Below are positions 45,898 to 57,207 of a DNA stretch of 64,000 nucleotides, one piece after another (position 1 is the first letter of the stretch; each line of letters begins with the position of its first letter). Below the pieces are notes generated by a model. The model ran no database searches. It saw nothing but the letters and a program-made list of their open reading frames with translations, and had not been told where the DNA came from. The position numbers and the translations under genes were made by a program. Source of the DNA: Aureimonas glaciei (lineage in GTDB: Bacteria > Pseudomonadota > Alphaproteobacteria > Rhizobiales > Rhizobiaceae); assembly GCF_014643375.1 (NCBI RefSeq), contig NZ_BMJJ01000001.1, forward strand, positions 248,001 to 312,000. Direction: 5' to 3'.

Positions 45898-46306
45898 GGG
45901 CCGGCGGGGCGGGTCGTCGGGCCGGGCGCGGCAGGCGGAGCGCCCGGTCGTCTCCGGGTCGTTCGGCAGCGCCGCGTGGGCATCTTCGCTGAGGTCCCGG
46001 CAGCACCTACAGGTCTTCTGCGAAAAGGCGGCTTCGACCGGCTGCGCCGGCTATGTCGCGTCCTTCCCCGGCCGCCGCGCCCTCTCTGTGGGGCGCACCG
46101 CCGAGATCCATGTCGAGGCCTTCCCGGATCCAGACGGCGCCGGGCTAAGGGACGTTGGACCCTCAGAGGCAGACGTCAGGTGATTCACGAGGTGCGTCGG
46201 CACGTGGCGACCCTGTCGCGGGTCGTCACGCCGTCGCCGCTTTTATCCCCGACGATCCGAAGGATGCGCAGGACCTGCCAGCCCCGCCATGGGGAGGACG
46301 CCAGCT
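45898..46306. other. Intergenic region between olsB and the DUF1236 gene
   Basis: 409 bp between convergent genes. One plus-strand frame is open over its first part up to about 46180 and reads LQVFCEKAASTGCAGYVASF then FPDPDGAGLRDVGPS before a stop; it looks protein-like but has no start codon or ribosome site, so it may be a gene remnant. No clear terminator. Confidence 0.4.
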
Positions 46307-46603
46307 TTATTTGTCGACGCGCACCACGCTGCGGGTGCTCGTGTCGACGATCACCGGGCGGCCATTGTAGTAGAAATAGGCATAGGTCGCCTCGTCCTGC
46401 AGCGGCACCAGGCTGATCGACTGCGGCACGGTCTCGCCGAGCGTCGGGGCGACCGGGAGCCGGGAGTCGTCGACCGGGTTGTCGATGGCGAACTGGTACA
46501 CGTTGACGGCGGCATCGGCAGCGATGGCCGAAACGCCGGGTGCGAGACAGGCGGCGATCAGAAGCGCCGCCGAGAAAAGGGGCCGCGACCGGGAAAAGTT
46601 CAT
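46307..46603 (-). CDS. DUF1236-like secreted protein
   Basis: 98 residues. Signal peptide [20 protein letters not shown] ending VSAIAAD, so exported to the periplasm. The mature part ends with [23 protein letters not shown], which resembles the Y-x-Y-x3-N-x-R-x-VIVD-x2-TR-x-VV repeat of the DUF1236 family, common in Rhizobiales. Function unknown. GAGGA lies 6 nt before ATG 46603; the frame extends upstream only with unrelated residues. Divergent from mutS. Confidence 0.8.
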   Translation of the reverse strand: MNFSRSRPLFSAALLIAACLAPGVSAIAADAAVNVYQFAIDNPVDDSRLPVAPTLGETVPQSISLVPLQDEATYAYFYYNGRPVIVDTSTRSVVRVDK

Positions 46604-46895
46604 GCAATCCTCGCATTCGGACCTCCGGCCGGACCGGCCGAAAGCGTCCACCGCAGACATGGGCATGCGATACCCCCGATGTAATGCCAAATTTTCGGCC
46701 GTTTCGCAATTGTGCTTCGCGCCGGCCGATTGCGCGACCACTGTTGCAACCCGGCATCGGCCGGGAGGACGCCTCGCCGGTGGACAGGGGCGGCGACCCC
46801 TTTTCCGCGGCGGCCGCTGCCGCTATGCCGATACTCGGCCAGCCGGGCGCCCTCGCGCGGCACCGGGGACAAGAGGGAGACGGTCGATCGCTGCG

Positions 46896-49607
46896 ATGAG
46901 GGGAGAGCCGGAGAGCGGCCCGACGCCGATGATGGCGCAATATATCGAGATCAAGGCGGCCAATCCCGATTGCCTCCTGTTCTACCGGATGGGCGACTTC
47001 TACGAGCTGTTCTTCGACGACGCGGCCGTCGCCTCGCGGGCGCTCGGCATCACGCTGACCCGGCGCGGCAAGCATCTGGGCGAGGACATCCCGATGGCCG
47101 GCGTGCCCGTGGTCGCCGCCGACGACTATCTGCAGAAGCTGATCGGCCTCGGCCACCGCGTCGCCGTCTGCGAGCAGATCGAGGATCCGGCGGAGGCCAA
47201 GAAGCGCGGCGGCAAGTCGCCGGTGCGCCGCGACGTCGTGCGCCTCGTCACCCCCGGCACGATCACCGAGGAGCGGCTGCTCGATCCGGGCAAGCCGAAC
47301 TTCCTGATGAGCCTGTCGCGGCTCGGCGGGTCGAGCCCGCAGGCCGAATTCGCGCTGGCCTGGGCGGATCTGTCGACCGGCCAGTTCTGCGTCAAGGTGA
47401 CCGCCGCCGACCAGATCCTGACCGACATCCAGGCGATCGAGCCGTCCGAGATCGTCGTCGCCGACACGGTGTTCCACGATGCCGTGCTGAAGCCGATCTT
47501 CCAGCGGCTCGGCGCGCTGGCGCGGCCGGAGCCGGCGGTGCTCTTCGACGGCGCGACGGCCGCCGCCCGGCTTTGCCGTTTCTACGACGTTGCCACGCTC
47601 GACGGTTTTGGCGGTTTTGGCCGGGCGGAGCTTTCCGCGGCCGCGGCGCTCCTCTCCTACCTCACCAAGACGCAGTTCGCCGCCCGTCCGGCGCTCGCCC
47701 GCCCCGAGCGGCTGGAGAGCGGTGCGGCCATGCTGATCGATCCGGCGACGCGGGCGAGCCTCGAACTGACGCGCACCGGCGACGGGCAGCGCAAGGGCAG
47801 CCTGCTCGGCACCATCGACCGCACCGCCACCGGCGCCGGCTCGCGCCTCCTGGCGCAGCGCATCGCCAGCCCGCTGACCGCGACGGCCGCGATCCGCCGC
47901 CGGCACGACGCCGTCGCCTGTTTCGTCGCCGACGGGCCGCTGCGCGACGGGTTGCGCCAGCGCCTGAAGCGGCTGCCCGATACCGAGCGGGCGCTGTCGC
48001 GTCTGTCGCTCGGGCGCGGCGGCCCGCGCGATCTCGCCGCCATCCGCGACGGCCTGATGGTGGCCGCCGAGATCGACGCGCTCCTGGCCGGCGCCGAACT
48101 GCCGGCGGAGCTGGCCGAGGCGGTCGCCGGCCTGCGGGCTCTGCCCATGGCCATGGCGGCGGAACTGACGGCCCTCCTCGCCGATCCCGCGCCCCTCCTG
48201 AAGCGCGACGGTGGCTTCGTGCGCGACGGGGCGATCGAGGCGCTGGATGCGGCGCGCGCTCTGCGCGACCATTCGCGCCAGGTGATCGCCGAGCTGCAGG
48301 CGCGCTACGTCGCCGAGACGGGCGTGCGCAATCTCCGGATCAAGCACAACAACGTGCTCGGCTATTTCGTCGAGGTGGCGGAAGGCCAGGCGGCGGCGCT
48401 CACGGGCAGCGAGGCGGCCCGCGCGTGCTTCCAGCACCGTCAGACCATGTCGAACTGCATGCGCTTCTCGACGCTGGAGCTGTCGGGTCTGGAAAGCCGC
48501 ATCGCCGGGGCGGCGAGCGACGCGCTGGCGCTGGAGCTCGGCGCCTTCGAGACCGCCGCCGCCGCGGTGGTTTCGGCGGCCGGCGCGATGCAGGCGGGCG
48601 CGGCGGCGCTGGCCGTGCTCGACGTCGCCGCCGCGCTGGCGGAACTGGCGGTGGCGGAGGACTGGTCGCGGCCCGAGGTCGACGACAGCCTCGCTTTCAC
48701 CATCGAAGGCGGCCGCCATCCCGTGGTCGAGGCGGCCTTGAAGGCGGGCTCCGGCACGCCCTTCGTCGCCAACGACTGCGACCTGTCGCCGCCGTCCGGC
48801 GCCGCCGGCAAGGCCGGGGCGATCTGGCTCCTGACCGGGCCGAACATGGGCGGCAAGTCGACCTTCCTGCGCCAGAACGCGCTCATCGCCGTGCTGGCCC
48901 AGGCCGGCGCCTACGTTCCCGCGGCCTCGGCCCATATCGGCGTCGTCGAACGGCTGTTCTCGCGCGTCGGCGCCTCCGACGATCTCGCCGAAGGGCGATC
49001 GACCTTCATGGTCGAGATGGTCGAGACGGCGGCGATCCTCAACCAGGCCGGACCGACGACGCTCGTCATCCTCGACGAGATCGGCCGGGGGACCTCGACC
49101 TATGACGGTCTGTCGATCGCCTTCGCCTCGGTCGAGCACCTGCACGAGGTGAACCGCTGCCGGGCGCTGTTCGCCACGCATTTCCACGAGATGACGGCGC
49201 TTTCCGCCCGGCTCGGCCGGCTGAAGAACGCCACCATGCGGGTGAAGGAATGGGAGGGCGAGGTGATTTTTCTGCACGAGGTGAGGCCCGGCGTCGCCGA
49301 CCGTTCCTATGGCGTGCAGGTGGCCAAGCTCGCCGGCCTGCCGCCCTCGGTCGTCGAGCGCGCCCGGCAGGTTCTCGCCGAACTGGAAAAGGGCGAGCAG
49401 GGCGAGAAGCGCACCGCCTTCATCGACGACCTGCCGCTGTTTTCCGCCGCCGTGCGCCGCAGCCGCGCCGAGGCCGAGGCGCCGGTGAAGGACGCGGCCG
49501 ACCCGGCGCTCTTGGCGCTGCGCGATCTGGACCCCGACGCCCTGAGCCCGCGCGAGGCGCTCGAGGCCCTGTACCGGCTGAAGGGGCTGGTGACCCCGGC
49601 CCACTGA
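46896..49607 (+). CDS. mutS: DNA mismatch repair protein MutS
   Basis: Recognises mispairs and recruits MutL. 903 residues: mismatch-binding domain with the Phe-x-Glu motif in [11 protein letters not shown] (F35, E37), connector and lever domains, then ATPase with Walker [11 protein letters not shown] near 648-657, Walker [13 protein letters not shown] and the [10 protein letters not shown] motif. The C-terminal region after about 810 carries the short dimerisation tail. ATG 46896 chosen; the AGGGAGA site lies rather far upstream (14 nt), so ATG 46929 is possible. Upstream of glnD, as in rhizobia. Confidence 0.95.
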   Translation: MRGEPESGPTPMMAQYIEIKAANPDCLLFYRMGDFYELFFDDAAVASRALGITLTRRGKHLGEDIPMAGVPVVAADDYLQKLIGLGHRVAVCEQIEDPAEAKKRGGKSPVRRDVVRLVTPGTITEERLLDPGKPNFLMSLSRLGGSSPQAEFALAWADLSTGQFCVKVTAADQILTDIQAIEPSEIVVADTVFHDAVLKPIFQRLGALARPEPAVLFDGATAAARLCRFYDVATLDGFGGFGRAELSAAAALLSYLTKTQFAARPALARPERLESGAAMLIDPATRASLELTRTGDGQRKGSLLGTIDRTATGAGSRLLAQRIASPLTATAAIRRRHDAVACFVADGPLRDGLRQRLKRLPDTERALSRLSLGRGGPRDLAAIRDGLMVAAEIDALLAGAELPAELAEAVAGLRALPMAMAAELTALLADPAPLLKRDGGFVRDGAIEALDAARALRDHSRQVIAELQARYVAETGVRNLRIKHNNVLGYFVEVAEGQAAALTGSEAARACFQHRQTMSNCMRFSTLELSGLESRIAGAASDALALELGAFETAAAAVVSAAGAMQAGAAALAVLDVAAALAELAVAEDWSRPEVDDSLAFTIEGGRHPVVEAALKAGSGTPFVANDCDLSPPSGAAGKAGAIWLLTGPNMGGKSTFLRQNALIAVLAQAGAYVPAASAHIGVVERLFSRVGASDDLAEGRSTFMVEMVETAAILNQAGPTTLVILDEIGRGTSTYDGLSIAFASVEHLHEVNRCRALFATHFHEMTALSARLGRLKNATMRVKEWEGEVIFLHEVRPGVADRSYGVQVAKLAGLPPSVVERARQVLAELEKGEQGEKRTAFIDDLPLFSAAVRRSRAEAEAPVKDAADPALLALRDLDPDALSPREALEALYRLKGLVTPAH

Positions 49608-49678
49608 GGCGGGCCGCGGGGCGGGATGCGTCGCCGGCGAGCTAGGGTCTGGCGAGCGGGAAGCCGGCAGGCCGCGGG

Positions 49679-49694
49679 CGATTCACGTGAAACG
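49679..49694. promoter_or_regulatory. parS-like ParB-binding site (near match), second copy
   Basis: CGATTCACGTGAAACG, three mismatches to the parS 16-mer TGTTTCACGTGAAACA, with the same TTCACGTGAAAC core as the site at 6185. It lies between mutS and glnD, 43.5 kb away. Both are intergenic, which is unexpected for a chance match in a window that is mostly coding. Confidence 0.4.
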
Positions 49695-49887
49695 CGCCGG
49701 CGAACCTTGCGCCGAGCCTGAGGCTTGCCGGCTGCCGATAGTGCCTTTGCCGCAAATGGGCTATGACGCCCCGGTGCGGGGGAGGGCCGACGGCCGTCGC
49801 GGCCGAAAGGCCCGGCGCCGCTCCCTTGTTTTCGGGCCGGCCAGCGCGCCCGGGTCGCCGCTGGACGGCGCCGTCAGGACAGAAGCC

Positions 49888-52752
49888 ATGCTGCTGCAAT
49901 CGCCGAAAGCCGCCATCCTCCCGATCGCCTCCGTCGCCGAGCCGGGTTTCCGCTTTGCCGAGATCATCGACGCCGAGGCGCTTGCCCGGGATCTCGCCGC
50001 GCTCGCCGGCAAGGCGCCCGGCGACGGCGCGCCGGCCGCGGTGCGCGACAGGGTGCTCGCGCTCCTCAAGGAAAGGATCGCGATCGGCCGCAAGGCGGCC
50101 GAGACCATGCTGTTCGACGACGGCAGCGGCCTTTTGTGCGCCGCCCGCCTCTCGGCCCTGCAGGACGAGGTGATCCGGGCGGTCTACCGTTTCGCCCTCG
50201 AGCATGTCTTCGTCGCCGCCAACCTGTCGACGGGCGAGCGGATGTCGGTGATCGCCGTCGGCGGCTATGGCCGCGGCACGCTGGCGCCGGGCTCGGACAT
50301 CGATCTCTTGTTCCTCCTGCCCTACAAGCAGACCGTGCTGGGCGAGCAGCTGGTGGAGTATCTGCTCTATCTGCTCTGGGACCTCGGATTCAAGGTCGGC
50401 CACGCCACGCGCTCGGTCGAGGAATGCGTGCGCCTCGCCGGCGAGGATTTCACCATCCGCACCGCCCTCCTGGAGCGCCGGCTGATCGTCGGCGAGCCGC
50501 AGCTGTTCGCGGAACTGTCGGCGCGCTTCGACAAGGAAGTGGTGGAGGGCACCGGCCAGGAATTCATCGCCGCCAAGCTCGCCGAGCGCGACGTCCGCCA
50601 CACCAAGAGCGGCGACACGCGCTATCTCGTCGAGCCCAACGTCAAGGAGGGCAAGGGCGGCCTGCGCGACCTCAACACGCTGTTCTGGATCGCCAAATAC
50701 CACTACCGCGTCGAGACCTCCGAGCAGCTCGTGGCCGCCGGCGTGTTCTCGCGACGCGAGGCGCGGCTCTTCCACAAGGCGGAGGACTTTCTCTGGGCGG
50801 TGCGCTGCCAGATGCATTTCCTCACCGGCAAGGCCGAGGAGCGCCTGTCCTTCGACCTGCAGCCGGAGATCGCCGCCCGCCTCGGCTACAATGCCCATCC
50901 CGGCATGAAGGACGTCGAGCGCTTCATGAAGCACTACTTCCTCATCGCCAAGGACGTCGGCGATCTCACCGGCATCTTCTGCGCGGCGCTGGAGGAGGAG
51001 CAGGCCAAGGATGTTCCCGGCCTGAAGGGGTTCGTCCGGGGCCTGCGCCACCGCGCCAAGAAGATTCCCGGCACGCTCGACTTCCACATCGACAACAACC
51101 GCATCAACGTCACCGCCCGGGACGTCTTCCAGAAGGACCCGGTCAATCTTCTCCGGATCTTCAAGCTCGCGGCCGCGCTGAACCTCGAATACCACCCGGA
51201 CGCGCTGAAGCTGATCCGCCGCTCGCTGCGGCTGGTGAACGCCGAGCTGCGCGACAATCCCGAGGCCAACAGCCTGTTCCTCGACGTCCTGACCGACCGC
51301 ACCGATCCGGAGCTGCATCTGCGGCGCATGAACGAGGCCGGCGTGCTCGGGCGCTTCATCCCCGAATTCGGCCGCATCGTCGCGATGATGCAGTTCAACA
51401 TGTACCACCACTACACCGTCGACGAGCACCTCCTGCGCTCCATCGCCATCCTGTCGCGGATCGAGCGCGGCGAGCTCCTCGACGACCATCCGGCCTCGAG
51501 CGACCTCGTCAAGACGCTGAACGACCGGGTGCCGCTCTATGTCGCGCTGCTCCTGCACGACATCGCCAAGGGCCGCCCCGAGGACCATTCGGTCGCCGGC
51601 GCCCGCATCGCGCGGACGCTGTGCCCGCGGCTCGGCCTCGACGAGCGCCAGACCGATCTCGTCGTCTGGCTGGTCGAGGATCACCTGGTGATGTCGATGA
51701 CGGCGCAGCAGCGCGACCTCAACGACCGCAAGACGATCCTCGACTTCGCCGACAAGGTGCAGACGCTGGAGCGGCTGAAGCTCCTGACCATCCTCACCGT
51801 CTGCGATATCCGCGCCGTCGGCCCCGGCGTCTGGAACGGCTGGAAGGGCCAGCTGATCCGCAACCTCTATTACGAGACCGAACCGGTGATCACCGGCGGC
51901 TTCTCGCAGTCCTCGCGCAAGCAGCGCTTCACCCAGGCCCGGGCGCATCTGGCCGAACGCCTGTCCGACTGGCCGGAAGCCGAGCGCGACGCCTATATCG
52001 ACCTGCACTACCAGAACTACTTTCTCACCGTGCCGCTCGAGGAGCAGCGAAGGCACGCCGACTTCATCCGCAAGGCCTCGGCCGGCGGCGACCCGCTGGC
52101 GACCATGGTCCTCACCGACGCCTTCCAGGCGATCACCGAGATCACCATCCTCGCCCCCGACCATCCGCGCCTTCTGTCGATGATCGCCGGCGGCTGCGCC
52201 GCCACCGGCGCCAACATCGCCGACGCGCAGATCTTCACCATGACCGACGGCAGGGCCCTCGACATCGTCACCATCAACCGCGAATTCCAGAGCGACGACG
52301 ACGAGCGGCGGCGGGCCGAGCGTATCGGCCGGCACATCCGCGACCTCCTGCAGGGCCGCCAGCACATGCCGGACATGATGGCGCAGCGAAAGGTCGGGCG
52401 CGGCGCAAAAATGTTCGCCGTGCGGCCGCGCGTCTTCATCGACAACGCGCTGTCGAACCAGTTCACTGTGGTCGAGGTCGAGGGCCTCGATCGTCCGGGC
52501 CTCCTCTCCGATCTCACCGGCGCGCTCTCCGACCTCAGCCTCGACATCCGCTCGGCGCACATCGCCACCTATGGCGAGCGGGCCGTCGACGTCTTCTACG
52601 TCACCGACCTCACCGGCATGAAGATCGTCAGCCCGAGCCGAACGGAGCGCATCGAAAGCCGGCTGACCTCGGTCTTCGACAGCCCGGAAGGCGAGATTTC
52701 CTCGCGCGGGACCATGCCGTCGCCGCAGGCCTTCGGCATTCCCGCCAAATGA
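49888..52752 (+). CDS. glnD: [Protein-PII] uridylyltransferase / uridylyl-removing enzyme GlnD
   Basis: Nitrogen sensor: uridylylates PII under nitrogen limitation and removes the groups when glutamine is high. 954 residues: nucleotidyltransferase motif [17 protein letters not shown] near 125, HD hydrolase domain with [15 protein letters not shown] near 557, and two C-terminal ACT domains ([19 protein letters not shown] near 750 and [17 protein letters not shown] near 860) that bind glutamine. ATG 49888 gives the family-like start; longer frames run into low complexity. ATGA overlap with murJ. Works with RpoN-dependent nitrogen control (rpoN at 34.4-35.9 kb). Confidence 0.96.
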   Translation: MLLQSPKAAILPIASVAEPGFRFAEIIDAEALARDLAALAGKAPGDGAPAAVRDRVLALLKERIAIGRKAAETMLFDDGSGLLCAARLSALQDEVIRAVYRFALEHVFVAANLSTGERMSVIAVGGYGRGTLAPGSDIDLLFLLPYKQTVLGEQLVEYLLYLLWDLGFKVGHATRSVEECVRLAGEDFTIRTALLERRLIVGEPQLFAELSARFDKEVVEGTGQEFIAAKLAERDVRHTKSGDTRYLVEPNVKEGKGGLRDLNTLFWIAKYHYRVETSEQLVAAGVFSRREARLFHKAEDFLWAVRCQMHFLTGKAEERLSFDLQPEIAARLGYNAHPGMKDVERFMKHYFLIAKDVGDLTGIFCAALEEEQAKDVPGLKGFVRGLRHRAKKIPGTLDFHIDNNRINVTARDVFQKDPVNLLRIFKLAAALNLEYHPDALKLIRRSLRLVNAELRDNPEANSLFLDVLTDRTDPELHLRRMNEAGVLGRFIPEFGRIVAMMQFNMYHHYTVDEHLLRSIAILSRIERGELLDDHPASSDLVKTLNDRVPLYVALLLHDIAKGRPEDHSVAGARIARTLCPRLGLDERQTDLVVWLVEDHLVMSMTAQQRDLNDRKTILDFADKVQTLERLKLLTILTVCDIRAVGPGVWNGWKGQLIRNLYYETEPVITGGFSQSSRKQRFTQARAHLAERLSDWPEAERDAYIDLHYQNYFLTVPLEEQRRHADFIRKASAGGDPLATMVLTDAFQAITEITILAPDHPRLLSMIAGGCAATGANIADAQIFTMTDGRALDIVTINREFQSDDDERRRAERIGRHIRDLLQGRQHMPDMMAQRKVGRGAKMFAVRPRVFIDNALSNQFTVVEVEGLDRPGLLSDLTGALSDLSLDIRSAHIATYGERAVDVFYVTDLTGMKIVSPSRTERIESRLTSVFDSPEGEISSRGTMPSPQAFGIPAK

Positions 52753-54347
52753 GCCTCATCGGAAAGTTTGCCACCGTCGGCGGCGCGACGCTGTTCTCGC
52801 GCATCTTCGGCTTCGGCCGCGAGATGATGATGGCCTCGGCGCTGGGCATCGGCCCGGTCGCCGACGCCTTCAACCTCGCCTTCCGCTTCCCGAACCTGTT
52901 TCGCCGGCTGTTTGCCGAGGGCGCCTTCAACGCCGCCTTCATCCCGCTGTTCTCCCGCTCGCTCGAGGAAGACGGCGAGGACGGCGCGCGGGCCTTCGCC
53001 TCGGAAATCTTCTCGACGCTCTTCGTCGTCCTGACCGGGCTGACGATCCTGGCGCTGGTCTTCATGCCCCTCCTGGTGTCGACGATCATCGCGCCCGGTC
53101 TTGCCGCCTGCGTCGACGATCCCGCGGGGACGGCGATCTCCTGCGGCGAGCGCTTCGACATCACTGTCGCCTTCTCGCGCATCATGTTCCCTTATCTTGC
53201 CTCGATGTCGCTGATGGCGATGGTGTCGGGCATCCTCAACGCCTTCCGCCGCTTCTTTGCCGCCGCGGTGGCGCCGACGATCCTGAACTTCGTGCTGATC
53301 GGCGTGCTCGCCTGGTGCTTCTGGACCGAGGCCGACACCACGACGATCGGCCTGTGGATGAGCTGGGGCGTCTTGTTTGCCGGCATCGCCCAGCTCGCCA
53401 TGGTGACGGTGGCCATGCGCATGGCCGACTTCGGCGTCTCGCTGCAGCGACCGCGCTGGACCAAGGGGCTGAAGCGCCTCCTGATCCTCGCCGGTCCCGC
53501 GGCGCTGATCGGCGGCATCACCCAGATCAACCTCTTCGTCGGCCAGGCGATCGCCTCCTACAAGCCGGGCGCGGTATCGATCCTGCAATATGCCGACCGG
53601 CCCTACCAGCTGCCGCTCGGCATGGTGGGCGTGGCCATCGGCGTCGTTCTCCTGCCGGAGCTCGCCCGCGCGCTGAAGGCCGGGCGCCTCGAAGAGGCGC
53701 AGCACACCCAGAACCGCAGCCTGGAGTTCGCGCTGTTCCTGACGGTGCCGGCGGCGGTCGCGCTGTTCCTGATCCCCGAGCCGATCATCCGCCTGATCTA
53801 CGAGCGCGGCGCCTTCGATGCCGCAACGACCACGGCGGTGGCGGCGGTGCTCGGCCTCTACGCGCTCGGTCTGCCGGCCTTCGTCCTCATCAAGGTCTTC
53901 TCGCCCGGCTATTTCGCCCGGGAGGACACGCGCACGCCGATGATGATCACCGGCGCCTCGGCGATCGCCAACATCATCCTGTCGCTGATCCTCTTCAACC
54001 TCTATGCCGAGCGCGGCATCGCCCTGGCGACGACGCTCGCCGGCTGGCTGAATGCGCTGCTGCTGTTCGAGGGACTGCGCCGCAAGGGGCTCTGGCATCT
54101 CGACCGGCCGCTCCTGAAACGCGGCGCGCTCGTCCTCGTCTCGGCCCTTCTGATGGGCGGCGCGATCGTGGCGCTGGAATTCTGGCTCGCCCCCTGGATG
54201 CAGCCGTCCTCCGGCCTGCTGGCGCAGATCGCCGCGATCCTCGTCCTCGTCGGCGTCGCCATGGCGGTCTATTTCGTCCTGGCGCTGGCCACCGGCGCCG
54301 TCGACCGCGGCCTGGTGATGCGCCTCGTCAAACGACAGCGCGGCTGA
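52749..54347 (+). CDS. murJ: Lipid II flippase MurJ
   Basis: Inner-membrane MOP-superfamily flippase that moves lipid II to the periplasm for peptidoglycan assembly; essential in most Gram-negatives. 532 residues with about 14 membrane segments. Family signatures: N-terminal [20 protein letters not shown], then [20 protein letters not shown] and [10 protein letters not shown]; the functional Arg and Asp residues of the central cavity (GFGRE, ADAF) are present. Translation is coupled to glnD by ATGA. Confidence 0.96.
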   Translation: MSLIGKFATVGGATLFSRIFGFGREMMMASALGIGPVADAFNLAFRFPNLFRRLFAEGAFNAAFIPLFSRSLEEDGEDGARAFASEIFSTLFVVLTGLTILALVFMPLLVSTIIAPGLAACVDDPAGTAISCGERFDITVAFSRIMFPYLASMSLMAMVSGILNAFRRFFAAAVAPTILNFVLIGVLAWCFWTEADTTTIGLWMSWGVLFAGIAQLAMVTVAMRMADFGVSLQRPRWTKGLKRLLILAGPAALIGGITQINLFVGQAIASYKPGAVSILQYADRPYQLPLGMVGVAIGVVLLPELARALKAGRLEEAQHTQNRSLEFALFLTVPAAVALFLIPEPIIRLIYERGAFDAATTTAVAAVLGLYALGLPAFVLIKVFSPGYFAREDTRTPMMITGASAIANIILSLILFNLYAERGIALATTLAGWLNALLLFEGLRRKGLWHLDRPLLKRGALVLVSALLMGGAIVALEFWLAPWMQPSSGLLAQIAAILVLVGVAMAVYFVLALATGAVDRGLVMRLVKRQRG

Positions 54348-54451
54348 CGGGGGATTTTTGCCGGCGTCCTTAGGGTTTTCGTAACCTCTCCTCTCAGCGG
54401 TTTGTTTAGCTCCCTGTGCTTTGGTGAAAAGCAGGAAGGGAGGGCCGGGCG

Positions 54452-55690
54452 ATGCAGGACAGGGCAAGGCTGCATTACATCGACGCCTTGCGCGTCTCGG
54501 CCTTCGCGCTGTTGATCCTCTATCACGCCTCCGTCGCCTTCTTTCCCAGCCTGCACTGGCTGGTCGAGAGCCCTGCCAAGAGCCTGGGGCTGGAGGTGGT
54601 GATGAACCATCCGCGCGCCTGGCGCCTTGCGCTTCTCTTCTTCGTCTCCGGCATGGGCGTCGCTCTGGCCGCGCGCCATGTCGCGCTCGGCGCCTTCGTC
54701 CGCCAGCGGCTGGTTCGGCTCGGCCTGCCGCTCGCCGCGGCGATGGCGCTGTTCATCGTGCCACAGGTCTGGTGCGAGCGGGTGTTGGAGGAGGGCTACC
54801 AGGGCTCGCTCGCGACCTTCTGGCTGACCCGCTATTTTACGGAAGGCAAATACCCGGACGGCAACATCACCTGGGCGCATATGTGGTTCGTCGCCTATCT
54901 GATCGCGCTCGTCGTCACGGTCCTGCCGGTCCTGAAGCTCCTCGACCGGCCGGCCCTCGCGCCGCTTTCCCGCACCGTCGAACGGCTGTTCGACACGCCC
55001 TGGATCTACGCGCTCTTCCTCCTGCCGCTCGCCGCCAATCTGGCGCTGTCGCCCTGGTTTCCGCGTGAGACGAATGCGCTCTACAACGACGGCGCCTGGT
55101 TCGCCGTCTGGGCGAGCTGGTTCGGCTTCGGCTACCTCTTCGCGCGATCGCACCAGGCGCTGATCGGCGGCGTCATCGCCCGCCGCTGGACCAGCGCGAG
55201 CATGGCCGCCGCCCTGTCGGGGCTGCTCTTCGCCTTCGCCTGGGGGCCGGACAGCGCCTGGTCGATCGGCGGCTACGAGGCGATGACCGTGCCCTTCAAG
55301 GCGCTGACGCTGGCGCTCGCCTGGTCGATGATCCTCACGCTCCTCGGCTTTGCCGCCCGCCACATCGGCGCGCCCAACCGTGTCGTGCGCTATTGCAGCG
55401 ACGGCGTCTTCGCCTTCTATGTCATCCACCAGACCCTCGTCGTGGCGGCCCTCTCTTATCTCCTGCCGCAAGGTCTCGGACTGTGGTCGACCTTTGCGCT
55501 CGTGGTCGCGGCGACGGTCGTCGGCTGCCTGCTCTTCTTCGAGCTTGCCCGCCGCCTGCCCGCCCCGCTCGCTCTGGCCTGCGGCGTCCAGCGGCGTCGT
55601 GCCGTCGCCGTGCCGGCGCCGATCCCGGCACCGGCACCGCTGGTGCCGGCCGCCGCGCTGCCGCCCGAACCGCTCCGGATAGCCGCCTGA
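54452..55690 (+). CDS. Acyltransferase 3 family membrane protein (OpgC-like)
   Basis: 412 residues with about 10 membrane segments and the acyltransferase-3 N-terminal pattern YIDALRVSAFALLILYHASV (His in LYHAS). Members transfer acyl or succinyl groups to glycans or lipids at the periplasmic face; this branch resembles OpgC-type glucan succinyltransferases. The motif IHQTLVV in the last segment supports this family. After residue 385 the tail is a Pro/Ala repeat. AGGGAGGG lies before ATG 54452. Single gene; substrate unknown. Confidence 0.85.
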   Translation: MQDRARLHYIDALRVSAFALLILYHASVAFFPSLHWLVESPAKSLGLEVVMNHPRAWRLALLFFVSGMGVALAARHVALGAFVRQRLVRLGLPLAAAMALFIVPQVWCERVLEEGYQGSLATFWLTRYFTEGKYPDGNITWAHMWFVAYLIALVVTVLPVLKLLDRPALAPLSRTVERLFDTPWIYALFLLPLAANLALSPWFPRETNALYNDGAWFAVWASWFGFGYLFARSHQALIGGVIARRWTSASMAAALSGLLFAFAWGPDSAWSIGGYEAMTVPFKALTLALAWSMILTLLGFAARHIGAPNRVVRYCSDGVFAFYVIHQTLVVAALSYLLPQGLGLWSTFALVVAATVVGCLLFFELARRLPAPLALACGVQRRRAVAVPAPIPAPAPLVPAAALPPEPLRIAA

Positions 55691-55802
55691 CGGGCATTCC
55701 CGCCGGCCGCCGCGGACGCGCCGCTTGATCGTCGCTGGACCGCCGTGCATATAGCCGGCGATTCCCGGTCCGTCGCCGGGGGCGCGATGAAGGGCGAGTG
55801 GC

Positions 55803-56894
55803 ATGCCGGTAGCGGGTCAGAGCGGGTTCGAACCGCGGGTGTTTTCCGGCGTGCAGCCGACGGGCAACCTGCATCTCGGCAACTATCTCGGCGCCATCCG
55901 CCGCTTCGTCGAGCTGCAGGACACGCATCCTTGCGTGTTCTGCGTCGTCGACATGCACGCCATCACCGTCTGGCAGGAGCCGGCCGAGCTCATGCGCTCG
56001 ACGCGCGAGGTCACAGCGGCCTTCATCGCCTCCGGCATCGACCCCGAGCGCCACATCGTCTTCAACCAGAGCCGCGTCGCCGAGCACGCCGAACTTGCCT
56101 GGGTGTTCAACTGCACGGCGCGCATGGGCTGGCTGAGCCGCATGACGCAGTTCAAGGACAAGGCCGGCAAGGACCGCGAGAACGCTTCGGCCGGGCTCTT
56201 CGTCTATCCCGCGCTGATGGCGGCCGACATTTTGCTGTACCGCGCGACCCACGTGCCCGTCGGCGAGGACCAGAAGCAGCACCTCGAACTGACCCGCGAC
56301 ATCGCGGCAAAATTCAACAACGACTTTTCCGCCCGGATCGCCGAACTCGGCCTCGGCGTGGCCGCCACCGGCGAGGACGCCGCCGAGGGGGCGACGCAGG
56401 GCTATTTCCCGATGACCGAGCCGCTGATCGACGGTCCGGCGACGCGGGTGATGAGCCTGAAGGACGGCACCAAGAAGATGTCGAAGTCCGACCCCTCGGA
56501 CCTCTCGCGCATCAACCTCACCGACGACGCCGACGCCATCGCCCGCAAGATCCGCAAGGCCAAGACCGATCCCGACGCGCTGCCGTCCGAGGTCGCCGGC
56601 CTTGCCGGCCGGGCCGAGGCCGACAACCTCGTCGGCATCTTTGCCGCCCTTGCCGGACGCACCAAGGCCGACGTCCTCAAGGATTTCGGCGGCCAGCAGT
56701 TCTCGGCCTTCAAGCCGGCACTGGCCGAGGTGGCGGTCGCCAAGCTCGGGCCGATCACGGCGGAGATGCGCCGCATCCTCGCCGATCCCGGCGCGATCGA
56801 CCAGGTGCTGTCGAAGGGCGCGGCGCGCGCCCGCGAGATCGCGGCGAAGAACATGGCCGAGGTGAAGAAGATCGTCGGCCTCCTCGCCGATTGA
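55803..56894 (+). CDS. trpS: Tryptophanyl-tRNA synthetase
   Basis: Charges tRNA-Trp. 363 residues, class I: the HIGH-equivalent HLGN at 24-27 ([10 protein letters not shown]) and KMSKS at 225-229 ([12 protein letters not shown]), plus the [10 protein letters not shown] tryptophan-site region. A short extra loop (about 180-196, [13 protein letters not shown]) is common in rhizobial TrpS. Start ATG 55803 follows GGGCGAGTGGC, a weak ribosome site. Follows murJ in the conserved mutS-glnD-murJ-trpS order, here with an acyltransferase inserted. Confidence 0.97.
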   Translation: MPVAGQSGFEPRVFSGVQPTGNLHLGNYLGAIRRFVELQDTHPCVFCVVDMHAITVWQEPAELMRSTREVTAAFIASGIDPERHIVFNQSRVAEHAELAWVFNCTARMGWLSRMTQFKDKAGKDRENASAGLFVYPALMAADILLYRATHVPVGEDQKQHLELTRDIAAKFNNDFSARIAELGLGVAATGEDAAEGATQGYFPMTEPLIDGPATRVMSLKDGTKKMSKSDPSDLSRINLTDDADAIARKIRKAKTDPDALPSEVAGLAGRAEADNLVGIFAALAGRTKADVLKDFGGQQFSAFKPALAEVAVAKLGPITAEMRRILADPGAIDQVLSKGAARAREIAAKNMAEVKKIVGLLAD

Positions 56895-56946
56895 CTCGCC
56901 CCGTCGCTCGTCGCGCGGTAGGATGCGGCGAGCGACGGAGGCTGCC

Positions 56947-57207
56947 ATGGCGAAGGCGAAGACTACGGTGACGATCGAGGGCAAGGCGGCGGAAAGACTC
57001 GCCGAGCTTGCCGCTGCATCCGGGCGCAGCGAGACGTTTTATGCCGCCTACATCATCGAGGAATATGCCGCGCGGGAACTGCATCTCATCGGCGAGATGA
57101 AGGCGGCGTCAGCCCGCGTTGCGAGCGGTGGTGGTATCCCGCATGAAGAAGCTGTGCAACGTTTCAAGGCAACCATAGATCGCGCGCGGAGGCCCGCCGC
57201 GGAATGA
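56947..57207 (+). CDS. Antitoxin, RHH/DUF6290-like (ParD-type) of a toxin-antitoxin pair
   Basis: 86 residues. The N-terminus TVTIEGKAAERLAELAAASG plus RSETFYAAYIIEEYA is a ribbon-helix-helix DNA-binding region like the RelB/StbD-type antitoxins; the acidic and Arg-rich C-terminus would wrap the toxin. GGAGG lies before ATG 56947. Overlaps the toxin gene by ATGA, and likely autorepresses the operon. Inserted between trpS and uspA. Confidence 0.85.
   Translation: MAKAKTTVTIEGKAAERLAELAAASGRSETFYAAYIIEEYAARELHLIGEMKAASARVASGGGIPHEEAVQRFKATIDRARRPAAE

Noticed and set aside
46185-49604. Very long minus-strand open frame (about 1139 codons) opposite mutS
   Set aside because: It is antisense to a complete MutS with all motifs; its translation is Arg/Gly/His-rich low complexity, the usual GC-driven shadow.
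49642-52560. Minus-strand open frame of about 970 codons opposite glnD
   Set aside because: Antisense shadow of GlnD; composition dominated by Glu, Val, Leu, Asp and Arg with no family features.
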